Part shown: positions 11,201 to 19,829 of the stretch, piece by piece
Layout: the number at the start of each line of letters is the position of its first letter
Position numbering within the stretch: position 1 is the stretch's first letter
Program-made: the position numbers and the translations under genes
Origin: Nonomuraea sp. SYSU D8015
Lineage (GTDB): Bacteria; Actinomycetota; Actinomycetes; Streptosporangiales; Streptosporangiaceae
Reading direction: 5' to 3'
Length of the DNA: 64,000 nt
Assembly: GCF_008065375.1 (NCBI RefSeq)
Contig: NZ_VJYI01000005.1
Coordinates: 434,001-498,000 of the forward strand
Notes under the pieces: model-generated
Told to the model about the DNA's origin: nothing
Seen by the model: only the letters and a program-made list of their open reading frames with translations
Database searches by the model: none

Positions 11201-11590
11201 TCAGGCGGTTTCGAAGTCCGTGCACAGCCAGTGGACGCCGCGGCGTTCGAGCCGTACGGCGAGGACGTGGTTGCGCTCGCCGCAGTGGACGAGCACGCAC
11301 ATCTCGATCGCGCCCTCCCTGGGCTCCTTCACGTGCATGCTCCCGGCGAACGGGGTGCGGTTCGTCTGGATCATCCGTCCTGCCCGGACCAGCTCCCGGT
11401 AGGCGCGATCGGTGAGCCGGTCGGCCACGGTCTCCGGGGCTCGGCGGCCCGCCAGCACCTCGGCCAGGGCCTGTCCGAGGTGGCGCAGCTTGCGCTCGTC
11501 CGGGATGGCGCCCGGCGGCCCCCATATCAAGGGCTGGATGTCCAGGGCCAGGGACCCGTCGACCTGCGGGTTTCGAGGTGCTGCCGACAC
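11201..11590 (-). CDS. Rv3235-family protein
   Basis: A conserved actinobacterial protein of the Rv3235 family, typically encoded near secA. Visible conserved regions are LGQALAEVLAGRRAPETVADRLTDRAY and the C-terminal beta-rich end with VLVHCGERNHVLAVRLERRG.HWLCTDFE. The frame is open up to 11743, but the extra 51 codons lack codon bias and contain a TATAAG promoter-like element. I therefore place the start at GTG 11590 behind GGGAGG, giving 129 residues; ATG 11602 is the alternative. Function is unknown in the whole family. Confidence 0.75.
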   Translation of the reverse strand: MSAAPRNPQVDGSLALDIQPLIWGPPGAIPDERKLRHLGQALAEVLAGRRAPETVADRLTDRAYRELVRAGRMIQTNRTPFAGSMHVKEPREGAIEMCVLVHCGERNHVLAVRLERRGVHWLCTDFETA

Positions 11591-11624
11591 TCGTCCTCCC
11601 ATTTCCCGAGTGGAGAAAGAATCG

Positions 11625-11630
11625 CTTATA
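11625..11630 (-). promoter_or_regulatory. Candidate -10 (TATAAG) for the Rv3235-family gene
   Basis: TATAAG on the reverse strand lies about 35 bp before the proposed GTG start, inside the AT-richer stretch 11591-11767. It supports a start downstream of the longest frame. Confidence 0.4.
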
Positions 11631-11767
11631 AGGAGTTTTCGGCCCTGCTCGGATATACGCAGGCCGCCAGCTTCCTCGATTTCCGCTGCTTTTCGTCCCA
11701 TTCCGGGGGAGAAAGTGAGGGGAGAGTTGGGGTCCTTCGCCATCCTTTCGGACGGGCTCGCCGGACG

Positions 11768-13045
11768 CTATGGTTCGGCCGTAACCTCGCGGCCCGGCGT
11801 GGGCAGGTCGAGGGCGCGGATGAGGACGGCGAAGATCGCGTAGTAGATGAAGAAGTACGCGACTCCGAAGGCGATGATCAGGCCGAGGCCGTGCGTGTTG
11901 GACTTGCCGGCGTTCAGGAGCAGGTCGATCGCGCCCGCCGAGAACGTGAAGCCGAGACGGGCGCCCAGCTCGGCCATGAGCGCCATCGACACGCCCGTCA
12001 GCAGCGCGTGCACGGCGAACAGGACGGGCGCGACGAAGATGAAGGCGAACTCCAGCGGCTCGGTGATCCCCGTGACGAAGGACGTCAGACCGGCCGAGAG
12101 CATGATGCCCCCGACAGAGCGGCGGCGGTCGGGCGGGGCGGCACGCCACATGGCGATGGCCGCGCCGAGCAGGCCGAACATCATGACGGGGAAGAAGCCG
12201 GTCATGAAGATGCCCGCGCCCTGCTCTCCCGCGAAATAGCAGTTCAGGTCCCCGCTGGCATTGCGGATCGCGCCGTTCACGCCCGCGTGGCACTCCGGGA
12301 GCGTGAACCAGACGATGGTGTTCAGGAAGTGGTGCAGGCCCACGGGGATGAGCAGGCGGTTGGCGACGCCGTAGATGCCGGTGCCGGCGGTGCCGTGAGC
12401 CGAGAGCCAGTCACCCGCCCCGGTCAGCCAGTCGCCGACCGGGCGCCACAGCAGGCCGAAGCCGACGCCCAGGAGGAGGGCGGCGACGGCGGTGACGATG
12501 GGGACGAAGCGGCGGCCGCCGAAGAAGGCCAGCCACGACGGGAGCTTGACCCGGTGGCAACGCTGCCAGAGCAGGGCGGCGGTGATGCCGATGACGATGC
12601 CGCCCAGGACGCCCGTCGGGTTCTGGGCGCCGACGTCGAGCGTACGGGTGCCGTCCCCGAGGACCAGCGCGACCTTGTCGTGGACCGCCCCTTCGCCCGC
12701 CGCGAAGAACAACGTCTTGGTGACCCGGTCGAAGACCAGGTAGCCGACCAGGGCGGCGAGTGCCGTCGAGCCGTCGGACTTGCGGGCGAAGCCGATCGCC
12801 ACGCCGATGGCGAACAGGACGGGGAGGTTCTCGAAGAGGGTGCCGCCGGCGGCCGCCAGCACCCTCGCCACGGGGAGGAGCCAGGGCAGGACGCCGCCGA
12901 GGCCGTTCGCGCCGAGGAGGTCGTCCTGGCCGAAGCGGAAGAGCAGGCCGGCGGCGGGGAGGACGGCGATGGGCATCATGAGCGAGCGGCCGATGCGCTG
13001 CAGCACCGCGAAGGACGATGACCAGGCCGAGCCGACAGCCCCCAT
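11768..13045 (-). CDS. PTS EIIC permease, GlcNAc/glucose type (copy 1)
   Basis: A 425-residue membrane permease of the glucose/GlcNAc PTS EIIC family, which transports the sugar while EIIB phosphorylates it. Multiple hydrophobic helices are seen, with the substrate region GLHHFLNTIVWF and GITEPLEFAFIFVAP, the conserved GITEP motif. No EIIB or EIIA domain is fused, as in streptomycete NagE2. It begins MGAVGSAWSSSFAVLQRIGRSLMMPIAVLP; the ATG at 13045 follows GGGGGAT. It is closely similar to the EIIC at 18413-19726. It lies downstream of ptsI but 536 bp away, so it may have its own promoter. Confidence 0.92.
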   Translation of the reverse strand: MGAVGSAWSSSFAVLQRIGRSLMMPIAVLPAAGLLFRFGQDDLLGANGLGGVLPWLLPVARVLAAAGGTLFENLPVLFAIGVAIGFARKSDGSTALAALVGYLVFDRVTKTLFFAAGEGAVHDKVALVLGDGTRTLDVGAQNPTGVLGGIVIGITAALLWQRCHRVKLPSWLAFFGGRRFVPIVTAVAALLLGVGFGLLWRPVGDWLTGAGDWLSAHGTAGTGIYGVANRLLIPVGLHHFLNTIVWFTLPECHAGVNGAIRNASGDLNCYFAGEQGAGIFMTGFFPVMMFGLLGAAIAMWRAAPPDRRRSVGGIMLSAGLTSFVTGITEPLEFAFIFVAPVLFAVHALLTGVSMALMAELGARLGFTFSAGAIDLLLNAGKSNTHGLGLIIAFGVAYFFIYYAIFAVLIRALDLPTPGREVTAEP

Positions 13046-13581
13046 CGCCGCATCCCCCCGCTCGGTGATCCGTTCGCGGGGGATTGGTGGGTTCCTACCA
13101 CGGCCGCCTGCCGGGAAACCGGGCATCCGCGGTCGACCGGGCCGCCCGCTCACCGATCCACGGACTCGTGAGCGCGCCCGACGCCCCTTGGAAGGCCGCC
13201 ATGGGGAAGGGCCTTCCCCCGGGCTTGAACGGGCCGTAGGCGGCTTGAGCGAGTGCGAACGCCCATGGATGGGATCGGAACGACGGGTCGGCGGCGCCTA
13301 CCGGGCCGCCCCGTCGGCCGGCCTCTGGCAGAGCCAGGCCCTTGTGAGGGGCTGCTGCAGCCGGGGCGGCGGCGCCGGCCGACCTGACGGGGGCCTCTGC
13401 GAAGGGCGGCTGCTCGGCCGGGCCACGGCGTCGGCCGGGCCACGGCGTCGGTTGGGCTCTGGCGGGGTTGGGCTCTGACAGGGTCGACCTCTGGCGGGGT
13501 CGGGCTCCGGCAGGGGCGGGCGCTGTGAGGGCCGCTGCTCGGTCGGGGCTGCGGCGCGCGTGGGCAGGCTGGTGGCGGGCC
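13046..13581. repeat. Gene-free 536-bp stretch with GC-rich repeats and a palindrome
   Basis: No credible gene. A TGGT-N8-ACCA element at 13085-13100 sits 40 bp before the EIIC start and vaguely resembles a DasR half-site pair. GGGGAAGG-G-CCTTCCCC at 13203-13219 is a perfect short palindrome. From about 13370 to 13520 run degenerate units such as GGCCGGGCCACGGCGTC (two adjacent copies) and GGTTGGGCTCTGGCGG (several variants). They are probably slippage products. Confidence 0.6.
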
Positions 13582-15249
13582 CTACAATCCCAGCCGGCCG
13601 AGCCCGGGCAACTGGGCGCGGGCCGCCGCACGGGCCTCGGTCGCCGTGGTGCGTGATCGGGCGGCGTCGGCGGCCAGGCGGCACTGGGCCAGGGTGTGCG
13701 CGTCCAGGGCGGCGCGTACGGGAGCCAGCGCGGCGGCGCCCATCGACAAGGTCGAGGCGCCCAGCCCGACCAGTACGCAGGCCATGGCCGGGTCGGCGGC
13801 CGACTCGCCGCAGATCCCGCACGGCTTGCCGGCCCGGGCCGCGGCGCTCGCGGTCATCGCCACCAGGTCGAGCACCGCGGGCTGCCACGGGTCCTGGAGC
13901 GCGCTCACGGCGCTGAGCTGGCGGTCGGCGGCGAGGGCGTACTGGGCGAGGTCGTTGGTGCCGATCGAGACGAAGTCGACCGACGCGAGCACGTCCTCGG
14001 CCCGCAACGCGGCCGACGGGATCTCGATCATCACGCCGGCGACCGGCAACCCCTTGGCCCGGCACGCCCGCGCGAACCACCCGGCCTCCTCGGCCGTGGC
14101 CACCATGGGAGCCATCGCCAGGAGATCCTCGGACCCCACGGCCGCGAGCGCCTCCAACTGCGCGTCCATCACGCCGGGGAACCGCCGGAACCTCCGCAGC
14201 CCGCGTTCCCCCAGCGCCGGATTCGGCTCGGCCGGAGCGGGCAGGAACGTCAGCGGCTTGTCCGCGCCGCCGTCCAGCGTCCGCACGATCACCTTGGCGC
14301 CGGGGAACGCCTCCATCGCCGCGCGGTAGGCCCGCGCCTGCTCCTCCTCCGACGGCGGCTCGGCCCGGCCGAGGAAGAGGAACTCGGTCCGGTAGAGACC
14401 GATGCCCTCGGCGCCCGCGGCCACGGCGGCGTCCAGCTCGGCGGGGCCGCCGACGTTCGCGAGCAGCGGAACGAGGTGCCCGTCGGCGGTCCTGCCCGGG
14501 CCTCGCGCCGAGGCGAGCGCGGCCTGCCTGGCCGTGGCCGCGCTGACCGCGTCGGCGACGTCGGACTCGGCCGGCTCCACGCGTACGTCGCCGGAGGTGC
14601 CGTCGGCCATCACCCGCACACCGTGCGGGATGCCGGTCGCGCCCGGGCAGGCCACCACGGCGGGCACGCCGATGGCCCTGGCCAGGATCGCGGTGTGGCT
14701 GGTGGGGCCGCCCTCCTCGGTGACGAACGCGGCGACCTGCTCGCGGGACAGCAGCGCGGTGTCGGCAGGCGCGAGATCCCTGGCGACCAGCACGTACGGC
14801 TCCGCCGGCGCGGTCGGCAGCCCCGGCATGGCCTGCCCGTACAGCAGCGCGATCACGCGGTCCCTGATGTCGTCGAGGTCGGCGGCCCGCTCGCCCAGGT
14901 AGCCCCCGGACCCTGCCAGCACGTCCCGATATTTCGTGAAAGCCTCAAAGACCGCCCTGGGCGCGGCCAGCCCCCGGTCGATGAGGGATCGCACCTTCAC
15001 GACCAGCCCGGGGTCCTCCGCCATGAGCGCCTGGGCCTTGAGTATCTCCTCGGCCTCGCCGCCGGCCTGGTTGCCGCGGGCCTCCAGCTCGCCCGCGACC
15101 TGCCTGAGCGCGGCCGTGGCCCGCTCTTTCTCCTGGTCCGCCTCGCCGGTGTACGTCGCGCCCTCGGGGGGTTCGGGCACGGAGACGGCCAGCACGTACG
15201 CGGGGCCGTGCCCGATGCCCGGGCTGACCCCCACCCCCCGCAAGTTCAC
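13582..15249 (-). CDS. ptsI: PTS enzyme I (PEP-protein phosphotransferase)
   Basis: A 555-residue enzyme I, the cytosolic entry point of the PTS: it takes phosphate from PEP and hands it to HPr. Seen are the phospho-His site GGPTSHTAILARA (His at about 185), the Arg-containing IVRTLDGGADKPL, the PEP-binding MIEIPSAAL and SIGTNDLAQYALA, and the catalytic Cys in CGICGESAADP near the C-terminus. The GTG start overlaps the HPr stop (GTGA), so ptsH and ptsI are translationally coupled. Length matches short actinobacterial EI proteins. Confidence 0.96.
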   Translation of the reverse strand: MNLRGVGVSPGIGHGPAYVLAVSVPEPPEGATYTGEADQEKERATAALRQVAGELEARGNQAGGEAEEILKAQALMAEDPGLVVKVRSLIDRGLAAPRAVFEAFTKYRDVLAGSGGYLGERAADLDDIRDRVIALLYGQAMPGLPTAPAEPYVLVARDLAPADTALLSREQVAAFVTEEGGPTSHTAILARAIGVPAVVACPGATGIPHGVRVMADGTSGDVRVEPAESDVADAVSAATARQAALASARGPGRTADGHLVPLLANVGGPAELDAAVAAGAEGIGLYRTEFLFLGRAEPPSEEEQARAYRAAMEAFPGAKVIVRTLDGGADKPLTFLPAPAEPNPALGERGLRRFRRFPGVMDAQLEALAAVGSEDLLAMAPMVATAEEAGWFARACRAKGLPVAGVMIEIPSAALRAEDVLASVDFVSIGTNDLAQYALAADRQLSAVSALQDPWQPAVLDLVAMTASAAARAGKPCGICGESAADPAMACVLVGLGASTLSMGAAALAPVRAALDAHTLAQCRLAADAARSRTTATEARAAARAQLPGLGRLGL

Positions 15250-15509
15250 GGTGTACCGGCGATCTCGGCCAGCTCGTCGAGGACCTCCTCGGCGCCCTCG
15301 CCCTCAGCCCTGATCACCACGGTCTCGCCCTGCCTGACGTCCAGAGCCAGGATCCCGAGGATGCTCTTGGCGTTGACCGGCGGCTTGCTGCCGTACGCCT
15401 TCGCCACGGTGATGTCCATCGGGGCCTTCATCGCCCGCTGCACGAACGTCGCCGCGGGACGGGCGTGCAGCCCCACCTCCGCCGCCACGGTGACCTTGCG
15501 CTCACCCAT
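15246..15509 (-). CDS. ptsH: PTS phosphocarrier HPr
   Basis: An 87-residue HPr. It has the active-site histidine H15 in GLHARPAAT and a conserved KSILGIL segment (S49 region). HPr relays phosphate from EI to EIIA. A long frame extension upstream to 15638 is not part of it: ATG 15509 is preceded by AGGAGGA and matches the family start. It is the first gene of the ptsH-ptsI pair, with a DasR-like site 16-32 bp upstream. Confidence 0.96.
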   Translation of the reverse strand: MGERKVTVAAEVGLHARPAATFVQRAMKAPMDITVAKAYGSKPPVNAKSILGILALDVRQGETVVIRAEGEGAEEVLDELAEIAGTP

Positions 15510-15525
15510 CGAGTCCTCCTTCTGT

Positions 15526-15541
15526 GCCGGTCCAGACCAGC
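15526..15541 (-). promoter_or_regulatory. Candidate DasR-responsive element before ptsH
   Basis: On the reverse strand GCTGGTCTGGACCGGC lies just upstream of the ptsH ribosome binding site. It matches the published DasR consensus (AGTGGTCTAGACCACT) at most positions, including the TGGTCT-n-GACC core. A DasR-like regulator is encoded 2 kb away. Confidence 0.6.
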
Positions 15542-15628
15542 TGGACATACGTGACCACCCTGCCGATCGGGGGCGGGATCGGCGGACGTGCCTATTGTGT
15601 CGTCTTCCCGATGGAGGTGAGACCGTGC

Positions 15629-16075
15629 CTATTCCCATTGGAAGAGTTCGTCCCCCACATGCACTGCCCCCTCGGCGACCCCGGTCACCGCCTCGGAGAG
15701 GGCGTCGAGCGCGACCACCGGGCAGACCGGCGAGCGGCCGCCGGCCTCGATCGCCGCAGGATCCCAGGCCACGACCGGCTGGCCGGCGCTCACCCGGTCG
15801 CCCTCAGCCGCCAGCAGCTGGAAACCCTTCCCTTTGAGCTGGACCGTGTCGATGCCGAGGTGCACCAGCACGCCTTTGCCGTCGTCCCCCACGATGACGT
15901 ACGCATGCGGGTGCAGTTTCATGATTTTTCCCGCGATGGGGGCCACGGCCTTGCCCGGCCCCCGCAGGGGATCGATGGCCGTTCCCGGACCGACCATGCC
16001 CGCGGAGAACACCGGATCGGGCACGGCGGCCAACCCCACGGCTGCCCCCTCAACCGGGGCGAGAACAGTCGTCAT
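15629..16075 (-). CDS. crr: PTS EIIA, glucose type (Crr)
   Basis: A 148-residue glucose-class EIIA. The phospho-accepting His is in GVLVHLGIDTV (H72), with the partner His in KLHPHAYVIVG (H57); the C-terminus ends GDELFQWE. It accepts phosphate from HPr and passes it to EIIB, and in other bacteria also signals sugar status. It ends about 120 bp before ptsH and starts 10 bp after the EIIB gene, so it is transcribed with EIIB. Confidence 0.95.
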   Translation of the reverse strand: MTTVLAPVEGAAVGLAAVPDPVFSAGMVGPGTAIDPLRGPGKAVAPIAGKIMKLHPHAYVIVGDDGKGVLVHLGIDTVQLKGKGFQLLAAEGDRVSAGQPVVAWDPAAIEAGGRSPVCPVVALDALSEAVTGVAEGAVHVGDELFQWE

Positions 16076-16085
16076 CGTCTCGCCC

Positions 16086-16322
16086 TCAGCCGATGATGTC
16101 CTCGATGTCGCTGGCGATGGTGTCCGCCTCCGGCCCGACGACGACCTGGACCACGTTGCCCGCGGCCATCACGCCGTGCGCGCCCGCCGCCCTGAGCGCG
16201 GCCTGGTCGACCTTGGACGCGTCGTGCACCTCCGTACGCAAGCGGGTGATGCAGGGCTCGATCTCGATGATGTTGTCCGCGCCGCCGAGCCCGGCGATGA
16301 TCGCGTTCACATCCGCCGCCAT
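16086..16322 (-). CDS. nagF: PTS EIIB, glucose/GlcNAc type (NagF-like)
   Basis: A 78-residue stand-alone EIIB. The phospho-cysteine C24 lies in IEPCITRLRTEV, the conserved site of the glucose family. In Streptomyces the equivalent NagF works with the EIIC NagE2 for N-acetylglucosamine uptake. It is 10 bp upstream of crr and codirectional. With two EIIC genes nearby, either could be its membrane partner. Confidence 0.93.
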   Translation of the reverse strand: MAADVNAIIAGLGGADNIIEIEPCITRLRTEVHDASKVDQAALRAAGAHGVMAAGNVVQVVVGPEADTIASDIEDIIG

Positions 16323-16451
16323 CCGGCCTCCCTAGCTCTTCCACCCAGGCTACCGACCGGCACGCGACCCGGGTAATCGTATGGTTACTTCTCGTGAACA
16401 GCCCCGTGCCCAGGCCACACGGGGGTGTCGTCCCCCGTTCAGGGACGCTGA

Positions 16452-17486
16452 TCAGTCGGTCTGGGTGACCTTGTTCAGGCCGCGCGGCGCGTCGGGGTCG
16501 ATGCCGAGCCGGCGGGCCAGCGCCTCGGTGAGCAGCTGTCCAGGGACGATCAAGCCCATGGGCGCCACCCATTCGGGCAGGTCGGGACCGTTGAGGGCGG
16601 CCGTGCCCGCCTGGGCGAGCGCGTGGCCGCCGCCGATCGTGTACGCCGCCGCGCCCGCCGCGACGACCCGCTCGGCCAGGGCGACCGTGCCGGGCAGCGT
16701 CGGGCTGTTCTCCGCGGCGACCAACAGCGCCGGGGTGTCGGCGTCGACCACGGCGATGGGGCCGTGCAGCAGGTCGGCGTACGACAGGCCCATGGCGTGC
16801 AGGTAGCAGGCCTCCTTGAGCTTGAGTGCCGTCTCCAGCGCCGTCGAGAACGCCAGCCCGCGCCCGGACACGACCACGCCCGGCTTGTCGAGAAGCCCCT
16901 CCACCACGGCTTCCACGTCGCCGGGCTCGGTGATCAGCTTCTCCACCGCCTCGGGCACCCGCCGCAGCTCGGCCACGTCCACGTCGGCCCCCAGGCCGAG
17001 CGCCAGCACCGCCAGCGCGGCCAGCTGCGTCGTGTACGTCTTGGTCGCCGGAACCGCCTTCTCCTCCCCGGCCACCGTGCACAGTGCCACGTCGGCTGCC
17101 TGCGCCAGCGGGCTCTCCTCGCCGCCGTTGGTGATGCCGACGGTCGCGGCCCCGCAGTCCTTCGCCCACGCCAGGGTCTCGACGATCTCCTCAGTGCGTC
17201 CCGACTGCGAGATCGCGACAGCGAGCACACCGTCCAGGTCGAGCTTGCGCTTGTACGTGGTCGCGATCGACGGGGCAGCCAGCGCCGCCAGCCTGCCCGC
17301 GTGTGATTCGACCAGGTAGCGGCCGTACACTGCTGCGTTGTCGGAGGTGCCACGCGCGATGAACAGCAGCTGGCGGGTGCGCTCGCCGACCGCCCTCACC
17401 TCGCCGACCCTGGGGAGCAGAGAGTCCAGTGTGGCCCGCAGCGCGGCCGGCTGCTCGGCGATCTCGCTGCGCATCTTCGTGGTCAT
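16452..17486 (-). CDS. SIS-domain amino-sugar-phosphate isomerase/deaminase
   Basis: A 344-residue protein with two SIS domains, like the isomerase half of GlmS without the glutaminase domain. Conserved elements include FIARGTSDNAA, AISQSGRTEEIVE, VPATKTYTTQLAAL and LKLKEACYLHAMGLSYADLLHGP. Such proteins include NagB-II type glucosamine-6-phosphate deaminases and AgaS. Beside the PTS genes and a DasR-like regulator, conversion of GlcN-6-P to fructose-6-P is the likely job, but no nagA is in view. I chose ATG 17486, preceded by GAGGGATGAG; GTG 17504 is an alternative. Confidence 0.82.
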   Translation of the reverse strand: MTTKMRSEIAEQPAALRATLDSLLPRVGEVRAVGERTRQLLFIARGTSDNAAVYGRYLVESHAGRLAALAAPSIATTYKRKLDLDGVLAVAISQSGRTEEIVETLAWAKDCGAATVGITNGGEESPLAQAADVALCTVAGEEKAVPATKTYTTQLAALAVLALGLGADVDVAELRRVPEAVEKLITEPGDVEAVVEGLLDKPGVVVSGRGLAFSTALETALKLKEACYLHAMGLSYADLLHGPIAVVDADTPALLVAAENSPTLPGTVALAERVVAAGAAAYTIGGGHALAQAGTAALNGPDLPEWVAPMGLIVPGQLLTEALARRLGIDPDAPRGLNKVTQTD

Positions 17487-17545
17487 CGTGGGCTCATCCC
17501 TCACATCAGTGCGGCTCGGACTTGACCGTGTTTCGCGACATATGG

Positions 17546-17567
17546 TGGTCTAGTCCGGACTAGACCA
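17546..17567. promoter_or_regulatory. 22-bp palindrome, candidate DasR operator
   Basis: Perfect inverted repeat with 11-bp arms TGGTCTAGTCC / GGACTAGACCA, in the divergent promoter region between the SIS gene and the DasR-like gene. The ends carry the TGGTCTAG and CTAGACCA halves of the DasR consensus, spaced wider than in the usual 16-bp site. It probably controls both genes and gives autoregulation. Confidence 0.8.
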
Positions 17568-17614
17568 GTACGAACCATAGCTCATTGCCCATGTGGGATA
17601 CGAGGGGAGGATCC

Positions 17615-18355
17615 GTGGCGCACATCGATCCGGACAGTCCGGTGCCCAAATACTTCCAGCTGCGCGAGATCCTGCTGGACCTCATCGACAGCGACGAGCT
17701 CAGCATCGGCGCCGCCATCCCGTCCGAACGCGAGCTGTGCCAGCGTTTCGGGCTGTCGAGGATGACCGTCCGGCAGGCCGTCGACCACCTCGTGTCCGAG
17801 GGTCGCCTGCACCGCGTGCCGGGCAAGGGCACGTTCGTGGCCAGGCCGAAGATCGAGCTGGCGCTGCAGCTGACGTCGTTCACCGACGACATGAGGGCCC
17901 GCGGCATGATCCCGGGCTCGCGCGACCTCGACAGGCGGGTCGTCCGCGCCAGCGCCCACCTGGCCAAGGAGCTGGGGATCCAGCCGGGCGAGGAGGTGCA
18001 TTTCATCGAGCGCCTGCGTACGGCCGATGGAGAGCCGCTGTCCATCGAGCGGGCGCACATCCCGGTCAAGCTCGCGCCTGACCTGGCTTCTCATGATTTG
18101 TCCGACAAATCGCTGTATGAGCTGTTGGAGAGCCGCTACGGCCTCGTCATGGACGCCGGCGAGCTCACCATCGACGGCGGCATCGCCGACCCCAGCGACG
18201 CCGACCTGCTGAAGCTGCCGCGCGGCGGCGCCGTACTGTTGCTGCAGCGCCGGTCCTTCTCCGGCGGCGTCTGCGCGGAGCTGGGCGTGTCCACCTACCG
18301 CGCCGACCGCTACCAGTTGCGCACCATTCTCGAAATGCCCGTAAGACGGGGCTGA
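17615..18355 (+). CDS. dasR: DasR-like GntR/HutC regulator
   Basis: A 246-residue GntR-family regulator of the HutC subfamily. The N-terminal winged helix reads PVPKYFQLREILLDLI...PSERELCQRFGLSRMTVRQAVDHLVSEGRL..VPGKGTFVA. The C-terminal UTRA domain begins ALQLTSFTDDMRARGM, close to streptomycete DasR. DasR is a repressor released by glucosamine-6-phosphate. GTG 17615 follows GAGGGGAGGA; ATG 17591 is possible. It is divergent from the SIS gene across a palindromic operator and sits 57 bp before the second EIIC. Confidence 0.88.
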   Translation: MAHIDPDSPVPKYFQLREILLDLIDSDELSIGAAIPSERELCQRFGLSRMTVRQAVDHLVSEGRLHRVPGKGTFVARPKIELALQLTSFTDDMRARGMIPGSRDLDRRVVRASAHLAKELGIQPGEEVHFIERLRTADGEPLSIERAHIPVKLAPDLASHDLSDKSLYELLESRYGLVMDAGELTIDGGIADPSDADLLKLPRGGAVLLLQRRSFSGGVCAELGVSTYRADRYQLRTILEMPVRRG

Positions 18356-18366
18356 GGGCCTTACCC

Positions 18367-18387
18367 CGCCGGGGCGCTGCCCCGGCG
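18367..18387. terminator. Hairpin between dasR and the second EIIC gene
   Basis: Perfect 9-bp arms CGCCGGGGC and GCCCCGGCG with a GCT loop, 12 bp after the dasR stop. There is no T-run. It could attenuate or separate expression of the two genes. Confidence 0.5.
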
Positions 18388-18412
18388 TTCCCACCCCCCG
18401 GAGGAACGCCCG

Positions 18413-19726
18413 GTGAACGAGACCGCCGCCGCCCGGCCCTCGCCGTTCGCGCGTGTCATGACCGTGCTCCAGCGGCTGGGCCGCTCCCTGATGCTGCCCA
18501 TCGCCGCCCTGCCCGCGGCCGCCCTGCTGCTGCGCTTCGGGCAGCCCGACATGCTCGGCTCCAACGGCGCCGAGCCGGGCGGGCTGGCCGACGTGGCGGG
18601 CCTCGCCTGGATGAACCAGGTCGCCGAGGTGCTGGCCGCGGCCGGCGCGGCGCTGTTCGAGAACCTGCCGATGTTGTTCGCCGTGGGGGTGGCGATCGGC
18701 TTCGCGCGCAAGTCCGACGGATCCACCGCGCTCGCCGCCGTGGTCGGCTATCTCGTCTTCGACCGCGTCACCAAGGTCATGTTCTTCGGCTCCGGCATCA
18801 GGGACACCGTCCTGATCAGGGAGGTCCAGGACCAGGGCATCAAAGAGATCATCGACTACGGCATGCAGAACCCCACCAAGGTGCTCGGCGGCATCGTGAT
18901 GGGCCTGGTCACCGCCCTCCTCTGGCAGCGCTTCCACCGGATCAAGCTGCCGTCCTGGCTGGCGTTCTTCGGCGGGCGCAGGTTCGTGCCGATCATCACC
19001 TCCATCGCGGCGCTGCTCATCGGCGTGCTCTTCGGCTGGCTCTGGCCGGTGCTCGGGGAGTGGATCCGCCAGGCCGGCGAGGCCCTCACCGCGATCGGCC
19101 CCATCGGCACCGGCATCTACGGCGTGATCAACCGTCTGCTCATCCCCCTCGGCCTGCACCACTTCGTCAACTCGGTCGTCTGGTACGTCGTGCCGCAGTG
19201 CGAGGTGGGCGGCCAGGTGCTCGGCGGCGACTGGAACTGCTACTTCGGCGGCGCGCCGCACTCCGGTCAGTTCATGGCCGGCTTCTTCCCGATCATGATG
19301 TTCGCCCTGCCCGCCGCCGCCCTGGCCATGTGGCAGGCGGCGCCCAAGCACCGGCGTGCCGCGGTGGGCGGCATCATGCTGTCGGCGGCGCTGGCGTCGT
19401 TCGTCACCGGGATCACCGAGCCGATCGAGTTCGCGTTCATCTTCGTGGCCCCGCTGCTGCTGGCCGTCCACGCGCTCCTGACCGGCCTGGCCATGGCGCT
19501 GACCACGCTGATCGGCGGCCAGCTCGGCTTCGGGTTCTCGGCCGGGCTGCTCGACCTGGTGCTGAACGCCAGCAAGTCGAACACGGAAAACCTCCCAGGC
19601 ATCCTGCTGCTGGGCGTGATCTACGGCGTCGTCTACTACGTGGTGTTCAGGTTCCTGATCCGCCGGCTCAACATCATGACCCCGGGCCGCGAACCGGAAC
19701 CCGACGTCGACTCCGGCGAGACCTGA
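18413..19726 (+). CDS. PTS EIIC permease, GlcNAc type (copy 2)
   Basis: A 437-residue EIIC permease with the family motifs LGLHHFVNSVVWY and GITEPIEFAFIFVAP and about ten hydrophobic helices. It closely resembles the copy at 11768-13045 but carries a longer loop after DMLGSN and a longer C-terminus (TPGREPEPDVDSGET). GTG 18413 is preceded by CCCGGAGGAACG. It is downstream of dasR and so likely under DasR control. It needs separate EIIB and EIIA, both present in this locus. Confidence 0.93.
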   Translation: MNETAAARPSPFARVMTVLQRLGRSLMLPIAALPAAALLLRFGQPDMLGSNGAEPGGLADVAGLAWMNQVAEVLAAAGAALFENLPMLFAVGVAIGFARKSDGSTALAAVVGYLVFDRVTKVMFFGSGIRDTVLIREVQDQGIKEIIDYGMQNPTKVLGGIVMGLVTALLWQRFHRIKLPSWLAFFGGRRFVPIITSIAALLIGVLFGWLWPVLGEWIRQAGEALTAIGPIGTGIYGVINRLLIPLGLHHFVNSVVWYVVPQCEVGGQVLGGDWNCYFGGAPHSGQFMAGFFPIMMFALPAAALAMWQAAPKHRRAAVGGIMLSAALASFVTGITEPIEFAFIFVAPLLLAVHALLTGLAMALTTLIGGQLGFGFSAGLLDLVLNASKSNTENLPGILLLGVIYGVVYYVVFRFLIRRLNIMTPGREPEPDVDSGET

Positions 19727-19829
19727 CGCCGTTTGCCGCAGGTCAGCCACTATGGAGCCGCCGATACGGCCCCTCTACCTCTCAAAGAGGGGAACTCGCG
19801 GGCGTCGTCGGCTGGATACCTTTGGATGC

